A DNA stretch of 64,000 nt, taken from contig CP141729.1 in assembly GCA_035621215.1 (NCBI GenBank), forward strand, positions 2,254,944-2,318,943, given 5' to 3'. Positions 9,356-17,529 of the stretch are shown here, piece by piece. The DNA comes from Oscillospiraceae bacterium MB08-C2-2. Its GTDB lineage: Bacteria > Bacillota > Clostridia > Oscillospirales > Ruminococcaceae. The number at the start of each line of letters is the position of its first letter. The first letter of the stretch is position 1. Below the pieces are notes generated by a model. The model was not told the DNA's origin and did not search any database. It saw nothing but the letters and a program-made list of their open reading frames with translations. Position numbers and translations under genes: made by a program.

Positions 9356-9814
9356 CTATTTGCCGATTTCAAGCGCCTTGAGCGCGATGGCCTTCATTGC
9401 GTTAAAAGCGGTTATATTGGCTTCATAGGAGCGGCTGGCCGCCATAGCATCCACCATCTCCTTGGTGTTATCCACATTCGGCATCATCACATAGCCCTCT
9501 TCGTTGGCATCTGGATGATTGGGGTCATATACCGGAATCATCTCGGATTGATCTTCAATGATCTCCCGAACCATAACACCCCCGTGGCTGGCGCTGCTTT
9601 TTTCGCGATAGCGCAGGCTCTCGCTTTTCAGGCGGGAAGCAAAGCGGCTTTGGCTGGGAATCTCCTGAAAGACAGTCAGCTTGCGGCGGTAAGGGCCGCC
9701 TTCGGCCGTGCGGGTGGTTTCGCGGTTTACAATGTTTTCAGAAATAACATCCATCCGCTTTTTCTGGGCGGTAATGCCTGAAGCGGCTATATCGAGTGAG
9801 CCGAGAAACGCCAT
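9356..9814 (-). CDS. flgC: Flagellar basal-body rod protein FlgC
   Basis: FlgC is a proximal rod subunit. The 152-residue product begins with the rod signature LGSLDIAASGITAQKKRMDV, followed by SENIVNRETTRT, and ends with the conserved VDAMAASRSYEANITAFNAM helix that packs in the rod core. The ATG at 9814 has CCGGAGGTAG upstream. It starts 2 bases after the flgB stop, indicating coupled translation. No signal peptide is expected because rod proteins leave through the flagellar export apparatus. Confidence 0.96.
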   Translation of the reverse strand: MAFLGSLDIAASGITAQKKRMDVISENIVNRETTRTAEGGPYRRKLTVFQEIPSQSRFASRLKSESLRYREKSSASHGGVMVREIIEDQSEMIPVYDPNHPDANEEGYVMMPNVDNTKEMVDAMAASRSYEANITAFNAMKAIALKALEIGK

Positions 9815-9816
9815 GC

Positions 9817-10206
9817 TTATCTACCTCCGGTTATGGCATATTTTAGGCTGGAATAATGTGCGCTGATTTTTTGCTGCAGCGCCTGATACTGAATCTGGAT
9901 GCGGGCAAGCTCCACATGCTCGCTGTCAATATCCACATTGCTGCCATCCGCCCGAATGGAGGTGGTGTTATCTTCATAAACATAGGGCTGGGCTTCCTGC
10001 ACCTTTTGCAGCAGCTGGGAGCGGGGCGCAGCAGCACTGCGAGCGGCTGTCAGCTCTTTTTGCAGGATATTTTCAAACTCCATGCGCTTGGCTTTATAGC
10101 CCGGGGTATCCTCATTGGCTATATTGTGCATAACCAGCTGCATCTTTTGCCATTGAGCTGAGAGCGATTTTTCCGCCAAGGTGGCCGGAATCGAGCTGTT
10201 TATCAT
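9817..10206 (-). CDS. flgB: Flagellar basal-body rod protein FlgB
   Basis: FlgB is the rod subunit closest to FliE and the first gene of the early flagellar operon. The product has the rod N-terminal pattern (MQLVMHNIANEDTPGYKAKR) and the C-terminal helix ARIQIQYQALQQKISAHYSS. I placed the start at the ATG at 10206 (MINSSIPATLAEKSL, 129 residues) because GGGAGG sits 7 bases upstream; a possible start at 10239 would add 11 residues over the ribosome site. A leader of about 390 bases separates it from a consensus sigma-A promoter. Confidence 0.95.
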   Translation of the reverse strand: MINSSIPATLAEKSLSAQWQKMQLVMHNIANEDTPGYKAKRMEFENILQKELTAARSAAAPRSQLLQKVQEAQPYVYEDNTTSIRADGSNVDIDSEHVELARIQIQYQALQQKISAHYSSLKYAITGGR

Positions 10207-10593
10207 AACAAAGACCTCCCGCCTTGCATCCAATGACACCAGCCAAAGCTGCCGCCAAAACGAAAACGTGTGTTGTGCAAATTGCCCTGCGCTATAGTAG
10301 CATTAGAAAGTTGCACAAAAAAACAGCACAAATTTTATACTATATTCCGCCAAAAAACTTCTATCTATAAAAAAACATTTTTTAAGTGCTCTGATATTTT
10401 ACTGAAAAAAATATGTTTCAACATGAGAGTTTTTATGTAACAAAGCAAAAAAGCACCGCTTAATCCCTATTTTTTGTATAAAATAAAAAGGGTTCGCCGC
10501 CAAAGGTTCAAAACTTTTGCAAGCCGTTCTAAAAATAGATTTACTGGACAATTTTTGTCTCGTTTTTTCGCATAAATCCAGCGTAGTTATCTT
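10207..10593 (-). other. Long 5' leader of the early flagellar operon
   Basis: About 387 bases lie between the predicted transcription start near 10593 and the flgB start codon. No open frame of note is present. The leader is AT-rich, with a GC-rich block around 10490-10500, a U-rich stretch after it at 10450-10456, and weak inverted repeats. In Clostridioides difficile the equivalent leader carries a c-di-GMP-I riboswitch, but I do not see that class's conserved bases here. A second weak promoter-like pair (TTGTGC, 16 bases, TATAGC) lies at 10318-10291. This is inference from position and promoter only. Confidence 0.5.
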
Positions 10594-10599
10594 GTAAAC

Positions 10600-10628
10600 A
10601 TTATAGTCTAGGCGGTATAGCTTGTCAA
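10600..10628 (-). promoter_or_regulatory. Consensus sigma-A promoter for the early flagellar operon
   Basis: On the minus strand TTGACA (10628-10623) is followed by a 17-base spacer and TATAAT (10605-10600), a perfect match to the vegetative consensus. It points toward flgB and predicts a start near 10593. A second copy of the elements on the plus strand is not seen. Confidence 0.8.
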
Positions 10629-10912
10629 TACGGGGTTTGTCGAAAAAGGTAATATTTTGGCAATAATTGTTAAATATTGTCGCTTTTTCACCTTTGCTGT
10701 AACTTTCAGCTTTATACCAATTGCGTATGATTTAACTGTATAGAGCATTTTTTCAATTGTGAAAATTACATTTTGCACAGAAAGAAGTCTCTCCCCCTCG
10801 CTGCAAGATTAGATCGACTCTGTGCGCTCTTCATGAAAGACTTTTTTGGTATGGTTTTCCTTTTTTTCAAATTTCTACATGATATTCTCCTGAAAAAAAT
10901 GCGTGAAAAAAT

Positions 10913-10939
10913 TAAAGTAAGCGCTGATCCTGCCGAATA
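10913..10939 (+). promoter_or_regulatory. Sigma-D (sigma-28) type promoter upstream of flgM
   Basis: TAAA at 10913-10916 is followed by exactly 15 bases and GCCGAATA at 10932-10939, close to the flagellar sigma consensus TAAA-N15-GCCGATAT. It ends 54 bases before flgM, the anti-sigma gene that in Bacillus is also driven by the same factor. This predicts late-class control of flgM-flgN-flgK-flgL. No sigma-28 gene is in the window. Confidence 0.8.
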
Positions 10940-10993
10940 TATAGATGCGAGGAAAAGTAGATACAACCGCCTAGAAAACGAGGTGAATTCCCT

Positions 10994-11296
10994 ATGAAAA
11001 TAGATTCCTTTATTAATGCTTACTCCAGAATTTCCCAATCGGGCAAAGAAGCTGCCAAAACCCACCCAGAAAAGCAAATTGCTTCTTCCCGCAGCAAGAC
11101 CGATGTTGCCGAATTTTCTTCCAGCCAAAACGTTTTTTCCGATAAAAGCCTGGTAGGAGCGAAATCCCGCATTCATCATGACATTTCTCTAGGTGCCTCC
11201 CCCGAGCGTCTGGAGGCTTTACGCAACGATATACGTGCCGGTACTTACCGGGTTTCCACCGAGCAGATTGTCAGCTCGATTTTGGGTGGGGAATAG
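10994..11296 (+). CDS. flgM: Anti-sigma-28 factor FlgM
   Basis: FlgM holds the flagellar sigma factor inactive until the hook is complete and FlgM is exported. The 100-residue product is hydrophilic and largely disordered-looking, with the family signature near the C-terminus: SPERLEALRNDIRAGTYRVS then TEQIVSSIL. The ATG at 10994 has GAGGTG upstream. It is the first gene after the sigma-D type promoter and heads the late operon with flgN and the hook-filament junction genes, consistent with autoregulation. Confidence 0.93.
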   Translation: MKIDSFINAYSRISQSGKEAAKTHPEKQIASSRSKTDVAEFSSSQNVFSDKSLVGAKSRIHHDISLGASPERLEALRNDIRAGTYRVSTEQIVSSILGGE

Positions 11297-11339
11297 CGTT
11301 GCCTTTTCACTTATCAACTATTAAGGAAGTGACGCCCCA

Positions 11340-11816
11340 TTGAAAAGCTATGAGAATTTTTATGCCTATCTTCAGGAGCTTTGCGGCAGCTATGGCGATC
11401 TGGCTGGGCTGATTCGGCAAAAAATGGAGGCAGTCAGCCTCCTGGATGTTGCCCGCTTAGAGAATATCATGAAAGAGGAGCAGGCTTTTGTCTTGTTATC
11501 CAAGGGCTTTGATCAGGCGGTATCGGCATTTAAAACCGATTTGGGGCTTTCCGGAAACACGCTGCGGGAGCTGCTCCCCCAAATGCCCCAGCAGGAGCGC
11601 CCCCGCTTTGAGGCTGTGCATCAGGAGCTTTCGCTGATTTTAGCCGATGTGAAAAACCTCAACGAAAAATGCCAGGAGCTTTTGGGCGATCATCTGCATG
11701 TTGTGGAAAAACAGCTCAGAGAGCTGAGCGGCTCCCCCACCTCCACCTATGGGAAAGGCGGCAGCAAGGGTCAATCCGCCGCCGGGCAGCCACGCATGCT
11801 TACCAAGTCTGTTTAG
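11340..11816 (+). CDS. flgN: Flagellar export chaperone FlgN
   Basis: FlgN is the cytoplasmic chaperone that delivers FlgK and FlgL to the export gate. The 158-residue product is an all-helical, charged protein (for example RQKMEAVSLLDVARLENIMK and LADVKNLNEKCQELLGDHL), typical of the FlgN/YvyG family, with a disordered Gly/Ser/Lys-rich tail. The start is TTG at 11340, supported by AAGGAAGTG upstream. It lies between flgM and flgK, its usual place. Confidence 0.9.
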   Translation: MKSYENFYAYLQELCGSYGDLAGLIRQKMEAVSLLDVARLENIMKEEQAFVLLSKGFDQAVSAFKTDLGLSGNTLRELLPQMPQQERPRFEAVHQELSLILADVKNLNEKCQELLGDHLHVVEKQLRELSGSPTSTYGKGGSKGQSAAGQPRMLTKSV

Positions 11817-11840
11817 GGACAGGGAAAGGACTGTGTTATT

Positions 11841-13412
11841 ATGATCCGATCAACTTTTTCCGGGTTTGAAACAGCCCGTTCGGCCATTACCGCCAGCCAA
11901 TTGGGGCTGGATACGGTGGGCCATAATATTGCCAATGTCAACACCTCCGGCTATACCCGCCAGCGGGTGGATCAGGTTTCGGTGAACCTGAACGGTTACC
12001 AAACCAAATTTCGCACAAACGGGAAAATGGCAGGGCTTGGCACACAGGTCACCGGCGTGAATCAGGTGCGGGATAAGTTTTTGGATACCCGCTACCGGAA
12101 CGAGGCCTCCAATTACGGTGAGCTCACCACCAGAAGCAACAGCTTGACTGACCTCCAAAATATCTTTGATGAATCCATGACCACCGGCCTCCATGCTCAA
12201 ATGGAAAATTTCATCAAGCAGGTGCAGTCTTATCACAGCGATGCCTCCAACAAGGAGCTGGCCGTGGTGGTGCGCACTGCCGCCGAACAGTTTTTGCAGG
12301 TTCTCAACAAAAATGCTTCCGAACTGAATACAGCCATGGAGCAGCAGATTTTTGATACGCAAACCGCTGTTGCTGAAAATGTGAATGTCATTTTGGACAG
12401 CATTGCCGCTCTCAACGATCAAATTCGGCAGGCCAACATTTATGGTGATCCTGCCAACGAAATGAACGACCAGCGCAACATGCTGCTGGATGAACTTTCA
12501 CAGTATGTGAATATCCGGGTTGTGCGCACACCGGAAAAAATCAGCGAAGGCAATTACGTTGAGCGCCTGAGCATTGATATGGTAGATGAAAGCTCTGGTA
12601 CCGCCATTAATCTGGTGGATAACAAAACTTTCAACCAGTTTAAGGTAACCAGCGCCACCACCCCTGCCACCAGCCCTCTCTCTGTTTCTCTCACCGATGA
12701 GCATGGCCTGATGGCGATTGCCGGCGGCAGCGATATTACCGAAATGTTTTCCGGCGGTGCCATTAAGGGCTATCTGGATATGATCAACGGCAAGGGGGAT
12801 TACGCCGCCACCGGCGAAAATACCTTCCGGGGTATTCCTTATTACCAAAACACGCTGGATACATTGGCCAGCACCTTCGCCAAAGTGCTCAACGAGGTTA
12901 ATGCCGATACCTCCTCCGGTTCAACCGTTGCCAAGGATTTGTTTGTTTCCGGCTCAGCAGCCCCTGTAACGGCGCTGAATATCCGAGTTTCAAGCGACTG
13001 GAAAAATGATGCCACTTTCTTGACTACAACCCAGAATCCTAATGTTACTACCGACACTAAGCCAGATGCAAAAAACGATAACCTGCTCACCCTGCTCAAT
13101 TCTTTAAAAGGAGATCAGAGCTTCTCCTACGGAGGCACTAACCACTCTTTCTCCTTTCAGGGATTTATTATCAACACCACCAGCACCCTTTCACAGGATC
13201 TTAAACTGACTGACAGTATGCTGGATACCTCCGGCACGGTTATGACCACCATCACAGATCTGCGTGATGCCAACTCCGCCGTGCAAACCGATGAAGAGGC
13301 CATTAATATGATGACCTTCCAAAACTACTACAACGCCGCTGTTCGTTTTATGACCACGCTGGATGAAGCGCTGGGGCAAATTATTCAGGGTATGGGTGTT
13401 GTGGGCCGCTGA
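11841..13412 (+). CDS. flgK: Flagellar hook-associated protein 1 FlgK
   Basis: FlgK forms the first ring of the hook-filament junction. The 523-residue product has the axial N-terminus (FETARSAITASQLGLDTVGH then NIANVNTSGYTRQRVD), the conserved RNEASNYGEL region, a variable central part and a C-terminal helix (INMMTFQNYYNAAVRFMTTL) that forms the inner core. Length matches Firmicute FlgK. The ATG at 11841 follows GGAAAGGAC. It lies after flgN, its chaperone, and before flgL. Confidence 0.97.
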   Translation: MIRSTFSGFETARSAITASQLGLDTVGHNIANVNTSGYTRQRVDQVSVNLNGYQTKFRTNGKMAGLGTQVTGVNQVRDKFLDTRYRNEASNYGELTTRSNSLTDLQNIFDESMTTGLHAQMENFIKQVQSYHSDASNKELAVVVRTAAEQFLQVLNKNASELNTAMEQQIFDTQTAVAENVNVILDSIAALNDQIRQANIYGDPANEMNDQRNMLLDELSQYVNIRVVRTPEKISEGNYVERLSIDMVDESSGTAINLVDNKTFNQFKVTSATTPATSPLSVSLTDEHGLMAIAGGSDITEMFSGGAIKGYLDMINGKGDYAATGENTFRGIPYYQNTLDTLASTFAKVLNEVNADTSSGSTVAKDLFVSGSAAPVTALNIRVSSDWKNDATFLTTTQNPNVTTDTKPDAKNDNLLTLLNSLKGDQSFSYGGTNHSFSFQGFIINTTSTLSQDLKLTDSMLDTSGTVMTTITDLRDANSAVQTDEEAINMMTFQNYYNAAVRFMTTLDEALGQIIQGMGVVGR

Positions 13413-13444
13413 GTGGCACCATTGTAAAGCAAGGAGAAAACCAC

Positions 13445-14422
13445 ATGAGAATTTCCAACTCAATGATCAAGCGCAACTATCTGAATACCCTCTCAGTCAA
13501 TCAGCGCCGGCTCAATGATGCCAACAATAAAGTAACTACCTCTCGGCGGTTCACCAAGATGTCAGAAGATACGGCCACCGCTGTTCGGGCTATGCAGGTT
13601 CGTCGTTCACTGGAGCGGGTGGAATCCCAAATTGACACCACCAAAACCATTAAGAACAAAATGACCGCCGCCGAGGATACCTTGAGCCAGATCAATACCC
13701 TCACCCAAAATGCGGCTGCAAAGTTCACCTATGCCATCAATGGCTCCAACGATACAGGGGATCGCGATATTCTGGCCGCAGAGCTGGAAAAGCTGCAGAG
13801 TGAAATCCTTCAGCTGGCCAACGGTCAATTTTCTGACCGTTATATGTTCGGCGGAACCAACGATACCGAAGTTCCCTTTACAGTGGTAAACGGCAAGCTG
13901 GCTTATCAGGGAATTGAGGTCAATCAGCTGGACCCCAGCAATCCTGACCACAAGGCAATTCTGGAGGATGCCGCTTACGCCGATCTGGGTATGGGGATGA
14001 ACTTTGATGCTCCCGGTCAGGTCAACTCATCCAGTGTGTTTGAGTTCACCCTGCGGGGCGTGGATTTTATGGGCAAAGATGGCAACAACATCTACGATAA
14101 CCTCACCGCTATGATTGATGTTCTCAGAGCCCCCAGCTTTGATTCCGATAAAGCCGGTGAGGCTTTGGATGACTTTAAGGGCAGTGCCGCCAATCTGAGC
14201 TTACAGGTGACCAAGCTGGGTGCCGATACTCAGTTTTTAGATTTCACCACTGAAAGATTGACCAACGCTCAGACTAATCTGATTGAAAAGCAGGAGTATC
14301 TGGAATTTGTTAATCCAGCCGAAGCCATCATGGATTTTAAAATGGCAGAGTATGTTTACAACGCCGCTTTACAGATGGGCAGCCGGGTTCTTCAGCCTTC
14401 CCTTTTCAACTTTTTAGGATAG
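13445..14422 (+). CDS. flgL: Flagellar hook-associated protein 3 FlgL
   Basis: FlgL is the second hook-filament junction protein, resembling flagellin. The 325-residue product starts MRISNSMIKRNYLNTLSVNQ, with the flagellin-like N-terminal helices including TTSRRFTKMSEDTATAVRAM, and ends with a helix that closes the coiled core. FSDRYMFGGTNDTEVPF is the typical junction to the outer domain. AAGGAG precedes the ATG at 13445. The following 407 bases have no gene, so FlgL may end a transcription unit or read through into the DUF6470-fliW-csrA genes. Confidence 0.96.
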   Translation: MRISNSMIKRNYLNTLSVNQRRLNDANNKVTTSRRFTKMSEDTATAVRAMQVRRSLERVESQIDTTKTIKNKMTAAEDTLSQINTLTQNAAAKFTYAINGSNDTGDRDILAAELEKLQSEILQLANGQFSDRYMFGGTNDTEVPFTVVNGKLAYQGIEVNQLDPSNPDHKAILEDAAYADLGMGMNFDAPGQVNSSSVFEFTLRGVDFMGKDGNNIYDNLTAMIDVLRAPSFDSDKAGEALDDFKGSAANLSLQVTKLGADTQFLDFTTERLTNAQTNLIEKQEYLEFVNPAEAIMDFKMAEYVYNAALQMGSRVLQPSLFNFLG

Positions 14423-14622
14423 CCCCTTCTCTTCAGAAAATGTGACAGAACTCGAGCCTAATTTTAGGTAAATATTTTTCATCCGATCTCCAATTCTTCT
14501 TTTCTTTTTTCAGCTATTTGTGTATAATAGAGGGAGAAAATGCTCAGAGTTCCCGCCTAGGGATTTGACTTTTCACAAATTGTTCTTTTTGTAGCTGCAG
14601 GGATTGTTTTATTACAGTCATT
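14423..14622 (+). other. Gene-free stretch with a promoter -10 element
   Basis: No gene is seen between flgL and the hairpin array. TATAAT at 14523-14528, preceded directly by TG, is a good -10 element, but the -35 position (about 14500-14505) is only T-rich. It could start a transcript that includes the hairpin array and the DUF6470 gene. No strong terminator follows flgL. Confidence 0.4.
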
Positions 14623-14769
14623 CAACTTAAAAAGCATCTAAGCCTTTTAAGTTGTTGCAAAAAATGCAATGTGTGGCTCTTCACACAAATGACACATACA
14701 GCAAGATTAAACGCACTTTGTGCGTTCCTGACAACGTCAGGGTTTAAAAATCTCTTTGAGATTTTTAAA
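14623..14769 (+). repeat. Array of six perfect hairpins in the DUF6470-fliW-csrA leader
   Basis: Six perfect inverted repeats lie end to end in two groups of three. The first group is CAACTTAAAA/TTTTAAGTTG (14623-14654, 12-base loop), TTGCA/TGCAA (14655-14669) and TGTGTG/CACACA (14670-14687). After 22 bases the second group is AACGCAC/GTGCGTT (14710-14726, TTT loop), CCTGAC/GTCAGG (14727-14741, AAC loop) and TTTAAAAATCTC/GAGATTTTTAAA (14743-14769, TTT loop). Within each group the hairpins abut with zero or one base between them. No loop carries GGA, so CsrA sites are not obvious. The function is unknown. Confidence 0.8.
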
Positions 14770-14829
14770 ATTAATCGGCTATTATAAGGCGGCAAGCTCT
14801 GCACCAAATGATTTTATGGTGGTGATTGT

Positions 14830-15447
14830 ATGAAGCCTTTGCTCAAAATTTCAACAGTTCCTATTGAAATCCAAATGCAGACCAAGCGTGCTTCTCTGCA
14901 ATATAACACAGAGCTGCCCTCTGCCACGGTTACCCGCCAGCGGGGAGGCTTGGAAATGCAGTCTTCACCGGCGCAGATTCGCATGGATTCTTACGAAATG
15001 CGGGCCAGCATTGGCCTGAAATCGGTGCGCCGCAGCATCTCTGAATCAGCATCAGCCGGGCGTACAGCCGCTATGGAGGCCTCTCGCCGTTACGCCGAAG
15101 AGGGCAACCAGATGCTGGATAGCTACGGAAAAGGCCAGCCTCTTGCAGACATTGCTATGTCTCGAGTGATGAATACAGCCGAAACTATTATGTCTTTTTC
15201 GCCTTCGGCTTCCACCCAGTTTGAATATGTCCCTCATTCATTGGAGATGCAGTATACCCCGGATGTGCTCAATTATGATTGGCATATCCAGCAGCGGCCA
15301 CAGATGGAATATGTTCCAGGCAAGGTAGAGGTTACGGTTACCCAATACCCTTCGGTGAATATCGAATTCATCGGCGAGCCGGTTTATGCGCCTCCCAGCG
15401 CAAACCCGAATTACCAGCACCATTCGGCTCTGGATATCCGCGGATAA
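14830..15447 (+). CDS. DUF6470 (YviE-like) flagellar-locus protein
   Basis: This 205-residue protein corresponds in position and character to Bacillus subtilis YviE (DUF6470), which lies between flgL and fliW. Its function is not known. It opens with KPLLKISTVPIEIQMQTKRA, a beta-strand-like stretch seen in the family, has a helical middle (RRYAEEGNQMLDSYGKGQPL) and a C-terminal part rich in Tyr, Pro and Glu with several EYVP-like repeats. No signal peptide or membrane helix is present. GGTGGTG lies upstream of the ATG at 14830. The six-hairpin array ends 60 bases before the start. Confidence 0.82.
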   Translation: MKPLLKISTVPIEIQMQTKRASLQYNTELPSATVTRQRGGLEMQSSPAQIRMDSYEMRASIGLKSVRRSISESASAGRTAAMEASRRYAEEGNQMLDSYGKGQPLADIAMSRVMNTAETIMSFSPSASTQFEYVPHSLEMQYTPDVLNYDWHIQQRPQMEYVPGKVEVTVTQYPSVNIEFIGEPVYAPPSANPNYQHHSALDIRG

Positions 15448-15473
15448 AATGAATAAATTCGTATAATTACGCG

Positions 15474-15506
15474 AAATCGTGCCACTCTAGTTGTGTGGCA
15501 CGATTT
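15474..15506 (+). terminator. Hairpin between DUF6470 gene and fliW
   Basis: AAATCGTGCCAC (15474-15485) pairs perfectly with GTGGCACGATTT (15495-15506) around a 9-base loop. The U-tract after it is weak (GATGCTATTTT), so it may act as a partial terminator or an RNA-processing or stability hairpin. Confidence 0.5.
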
Positions 15507-15564
15507 GATGCTATTTTGATGAGCCAACGCACAGGAACATTAAAAACATCAATGGAGGAACCAT

Positions 15565-16038
15565 ATGATTGTCAACAGCGCAGTATTTGGCGAAATGGAT
15601 GTAGACGTCCATGCAGTTTATAACATTCCCGGAGGGCTTCTGGGCTTTGAAGACCAAGAAAAATACGCTCTGATCACCAAGCAGGATGAGGACGTTACTT
15701 TAAAATGGTTTCAGGCTGTTGAGGATGTTGTGCCTTGCTTTGTTGTATTTGATCCTTTTGATATTATCGAGGGCTATGACCCCATAGTGGAACCCAGTGA
15801 TTTAAAACACTTGGGATGCAAAACCTTTGAAGAGCTGACCTTTCTGGTGATTGCTGTTGTTCCGGAGGATATGACTCAAACCACTGTAAACCTGAAAAGT
15901 CCTATCATTCTGAATAAAAGCAATCAGCTCGCCCGTCAGGTGATTTTAGCCAACCGGGATTACCCTGTCCGTTTCTCTCTTTTCCCGCAGCCCGCCTTTG
16001 AAGAACCGGCTGTCGCCGCAGAAAGTCCAGCAGAATAA
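15565..16038 (+). CDS. fliW: Flagellar assembly factor FliW
   Basis: FliW binds both flagellin and CsrA, forming the three-way switch that couples flagellin secretion to flagellin translation. The 157-residue product has the family start [20 protein letters not shown], then [15 protein letters not shown], and the typical core [18 protein letters not shown]. Its C-terminal tail is short and acidic. GGAGG lies 5 bases before the ATG at 15565. csrA follows 32 bases later, so partner genes are cotranscribed. The flagellin gene itself is not in the window. Confidence 0.96.
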   Translation: MIVNSAVFGEMDVDVHAVYNIPGGLLGFEDQEKYALITKQDEDVTLKWFQAVEDVVPCFVVFDPFDIIEGYDPIVEPSDLKHLGCKTFEELTFLVIAVVPEDMTQTTVNLKSPIILNKSNQLARQVILANRDYPVRFSLFPQPAFEEPAVAAESPAE

Positions 16039-16070
16039 TTCTTAAAATTGGCTACAATGGGGGGACCTCT

Positions 16071-16310
16071 GTGCTTGTTATCAGCAGAAGGATTGGAGAA
16101 TCTTTTATTATTGGCGATAATATTGAGGTAACCATTTTGGATATCTCGGGTGGCAAAGCTGTTTTGGGCATCAACGCCCCGAAAGATGTTAAGATCGACC
16201 GGGGTGAAATCTCCGGTTTGCTGGTCACCAACCGTCAGGCCGGCGCAAGCAGCGGCAATATTAATATGAAAGGCTTCTCCAAGCTTATTAAAAATCGGTA
16301 TGGCCGCTGA
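16071..16310 (+). CDS. csrA: Carbon storage/translational regulator CsrA
   Basis: CsrA is a dimeric RNA-binding protein that blocks ribosome access at GGA-containing hairpins, in Gram-positives chiefly on flagellin mRNA. The 79-residue product starts at GTG (16071) with [20 protein letters not shown] and keeps [16 protein letters not shown], including the RNA-contacting Arg near residue 44. The tail is longer than in gamma-proteobacteria and is rich in Gly and Lys, as in other flagellated Firmicutes that use FliW. A strong terminator follows at once. Possible local targets are noted among the secreted-protein leaders. Confidence 0.96.
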   Translation: MLVISRRIGESFIIGDNIEVTILDISGGKAVLGINAPKDVKIDRGEISGLLVTNRQAGASSGNINMKGFSKLIKNRYGR

Positions 16311-16311
16311 A

Positions 16312-16344
16312 CCCCAGACCCCTTACCTGGTGTCTGGGGTTTTT
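16312..16344 (+). terminator. Rho-independent terminator after csrA
   Basis: CCCCAGAC (16312-16319) pairs with GTCTGGGG (16332-16339) and is followed by five T. It closes the late flagellar operon. Confidence 0.9.
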
Positions 16345-16419
16345 CCCTATCAAGCCTGATTTTTATACAGAACAATAGGAATTCTATGATTGGTTTTACT
16401 AAAAGGAAGGAGTTTTAAT

Positions 16420-17427
16420 ATGGCTATATTGGTAACGGGAGGTGCCGGCTTTATTGGAAGCCACACCTGCGTGGAATTATTGGAACAGGGCTATGAGCTG
16501 GTGGTTTTAGATAACTTCTCTAACTCCAAACCGGAGGCTATCGCACGCATTCAAAGAATTGCCGGCAAGGAGCTTCGACTTTATACCGGTGATATGCTTG
16601 ACGAGGCCATTCTCAACAGAATTTTTAAAGAGAACAAGATCGAAGGGGTCATTCATTTTGCAGGCCTTAAGGCAGTAGGCGAATCGGTTCGGCAGCCGCT
16701 GCGCTATTATTACACCAATATAACCGGCACCCTGAACCTGTGTCGGGTGATGGAACAGTTCGGCTGCAAGCGGCTTGTTTTTTCTTCCTCCGCAACTGTA
16801 TATGGCCTGAACCAGAATGTCCCCTTCCGTGAGGATTATCCCCTTTCCACCACCAACCCCTATGGTGCAACCAAGCTGATGATAGAGGATATGCTGCGTG
16901 ATATCTGTGCCGCTGACCCGGAGTGGAGCGTGGCTCTCCTGCGGTATTTCAATCCCATCGGTGCCCATGCCAGCGGCCTTTTGGGAGAAGACCCCAACGG
17001 AATCCCCAATAACCTGTTGCCGTATATTTGCCAGGTAGCTGTGGGCAAGCTAACAAAGCTTCATGTTTTCGGTGATGACTACGATACACCGGATGGCACA
17101 GGTGTGCGGGATTACATTCATGTGGTAGATTTGGCTTTGGGCCATTTGAAGGCCATCGATTATGTCATGGATCACAGCGGTGCCACTGCCATTAATCTGG
17201 GCTCCGGACACGGGTACAGCGTGTTGGATGTCATCAAGGCTTTTGAAGAAGCCAGCGGCCTCACCATTCCTTATGTAGTTGATCCCCGCCGAGCCGGAGA
17301 CATTGCCGTTTGCTACGCAGACTGCACCAAAGCGCTTAAGGAATTGGGCTGGAAATCCTCTCTGGATTTAGCTCAGATGTGCCGGGATTCCTGGAGCTTT
17401 GTTCAAAAAAATCCTGACGGTATGTAA
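16420..17427 (+). CDS. galE: UDP-glucose 4-epimerase
   Basis: GalE interconverts UDP-glucose and UDP-galactose with bound NAD. The 335-residue product has the Rossmann motif GGAGFIGSHTC at residues 8-18, the catalytic SSSATVYG serine region and YGATK (Tyr and Lys of the active site), and the family block YFNPIGAHASG. Length matches bacterial GalE. The ATG at 16420 is preferred over an upstream in-frame start at 16390 because AAGGAAGGAG lies 7 bases before it. The gene stands alone between two terminators. Confidence 0.96.
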   Translation: MAILVTGGAGFIGSHTCVELLEQGYELVVLDNFSNSKPEAIARIQRIAGKELRLYTGDMLDEAILNRIFKENKIEGVIHFAGLKAVGESVRQPLRYYYTNITGTLNLCRVMEQFGCKRLVFSSSATVYGLNQNVPFREDYPLSTTNPYGATKLMIEDMLRDICAADPEWSVALLRYFNPIGAHASGLLGEDPNGIPNNLLPYICQVAVGKLTKLHVFGDDYDTPDGTGVRDYIHVVDLALGHLKAIDYVMDHSGATAINLGSGHGYSVLDVIKAFEEASGLTIPYVVDPRRAGDIAVCYADCTKALKELGWKSSLDLAQMCRDSWSFVQKNPDGM

Positions 17428-17447
17428 CTATAAGGCGCAAATAATGG

Positions 17448-17486
17448 CAGCATAGGCCGATTGCTTTAGACCTATGCTGTGCTTTT
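17448..17486 (+). terminator. Terminator after galE
   Basis: CAGCATAGG (17448-17456) pairs with CCTATGCTG (17471-17479), followed by TGCTTTTACG. The T-run is short, so strength is uncertain. Confidence 0.65.
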
Positions 17487-17529
17487 ACGCTATACGGCTA
17501 AAAAAGATTGTGGGAAGGGATGTGAATCC

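Noticed and set aside
10207-10593. c-di-GMP-I riboswitch before flgB
   Set aside because: The conserved elements of the class (CGCAAAG, CCUAA and GGGUUACCGA-like strings) could not be found in the minus-strand leader.
14623-14769. CsrA-binding hairpins in the six-hairpin array
   Set aside because: No loop on either strand carries GGA, so a direct CsrA titration role is not supported.
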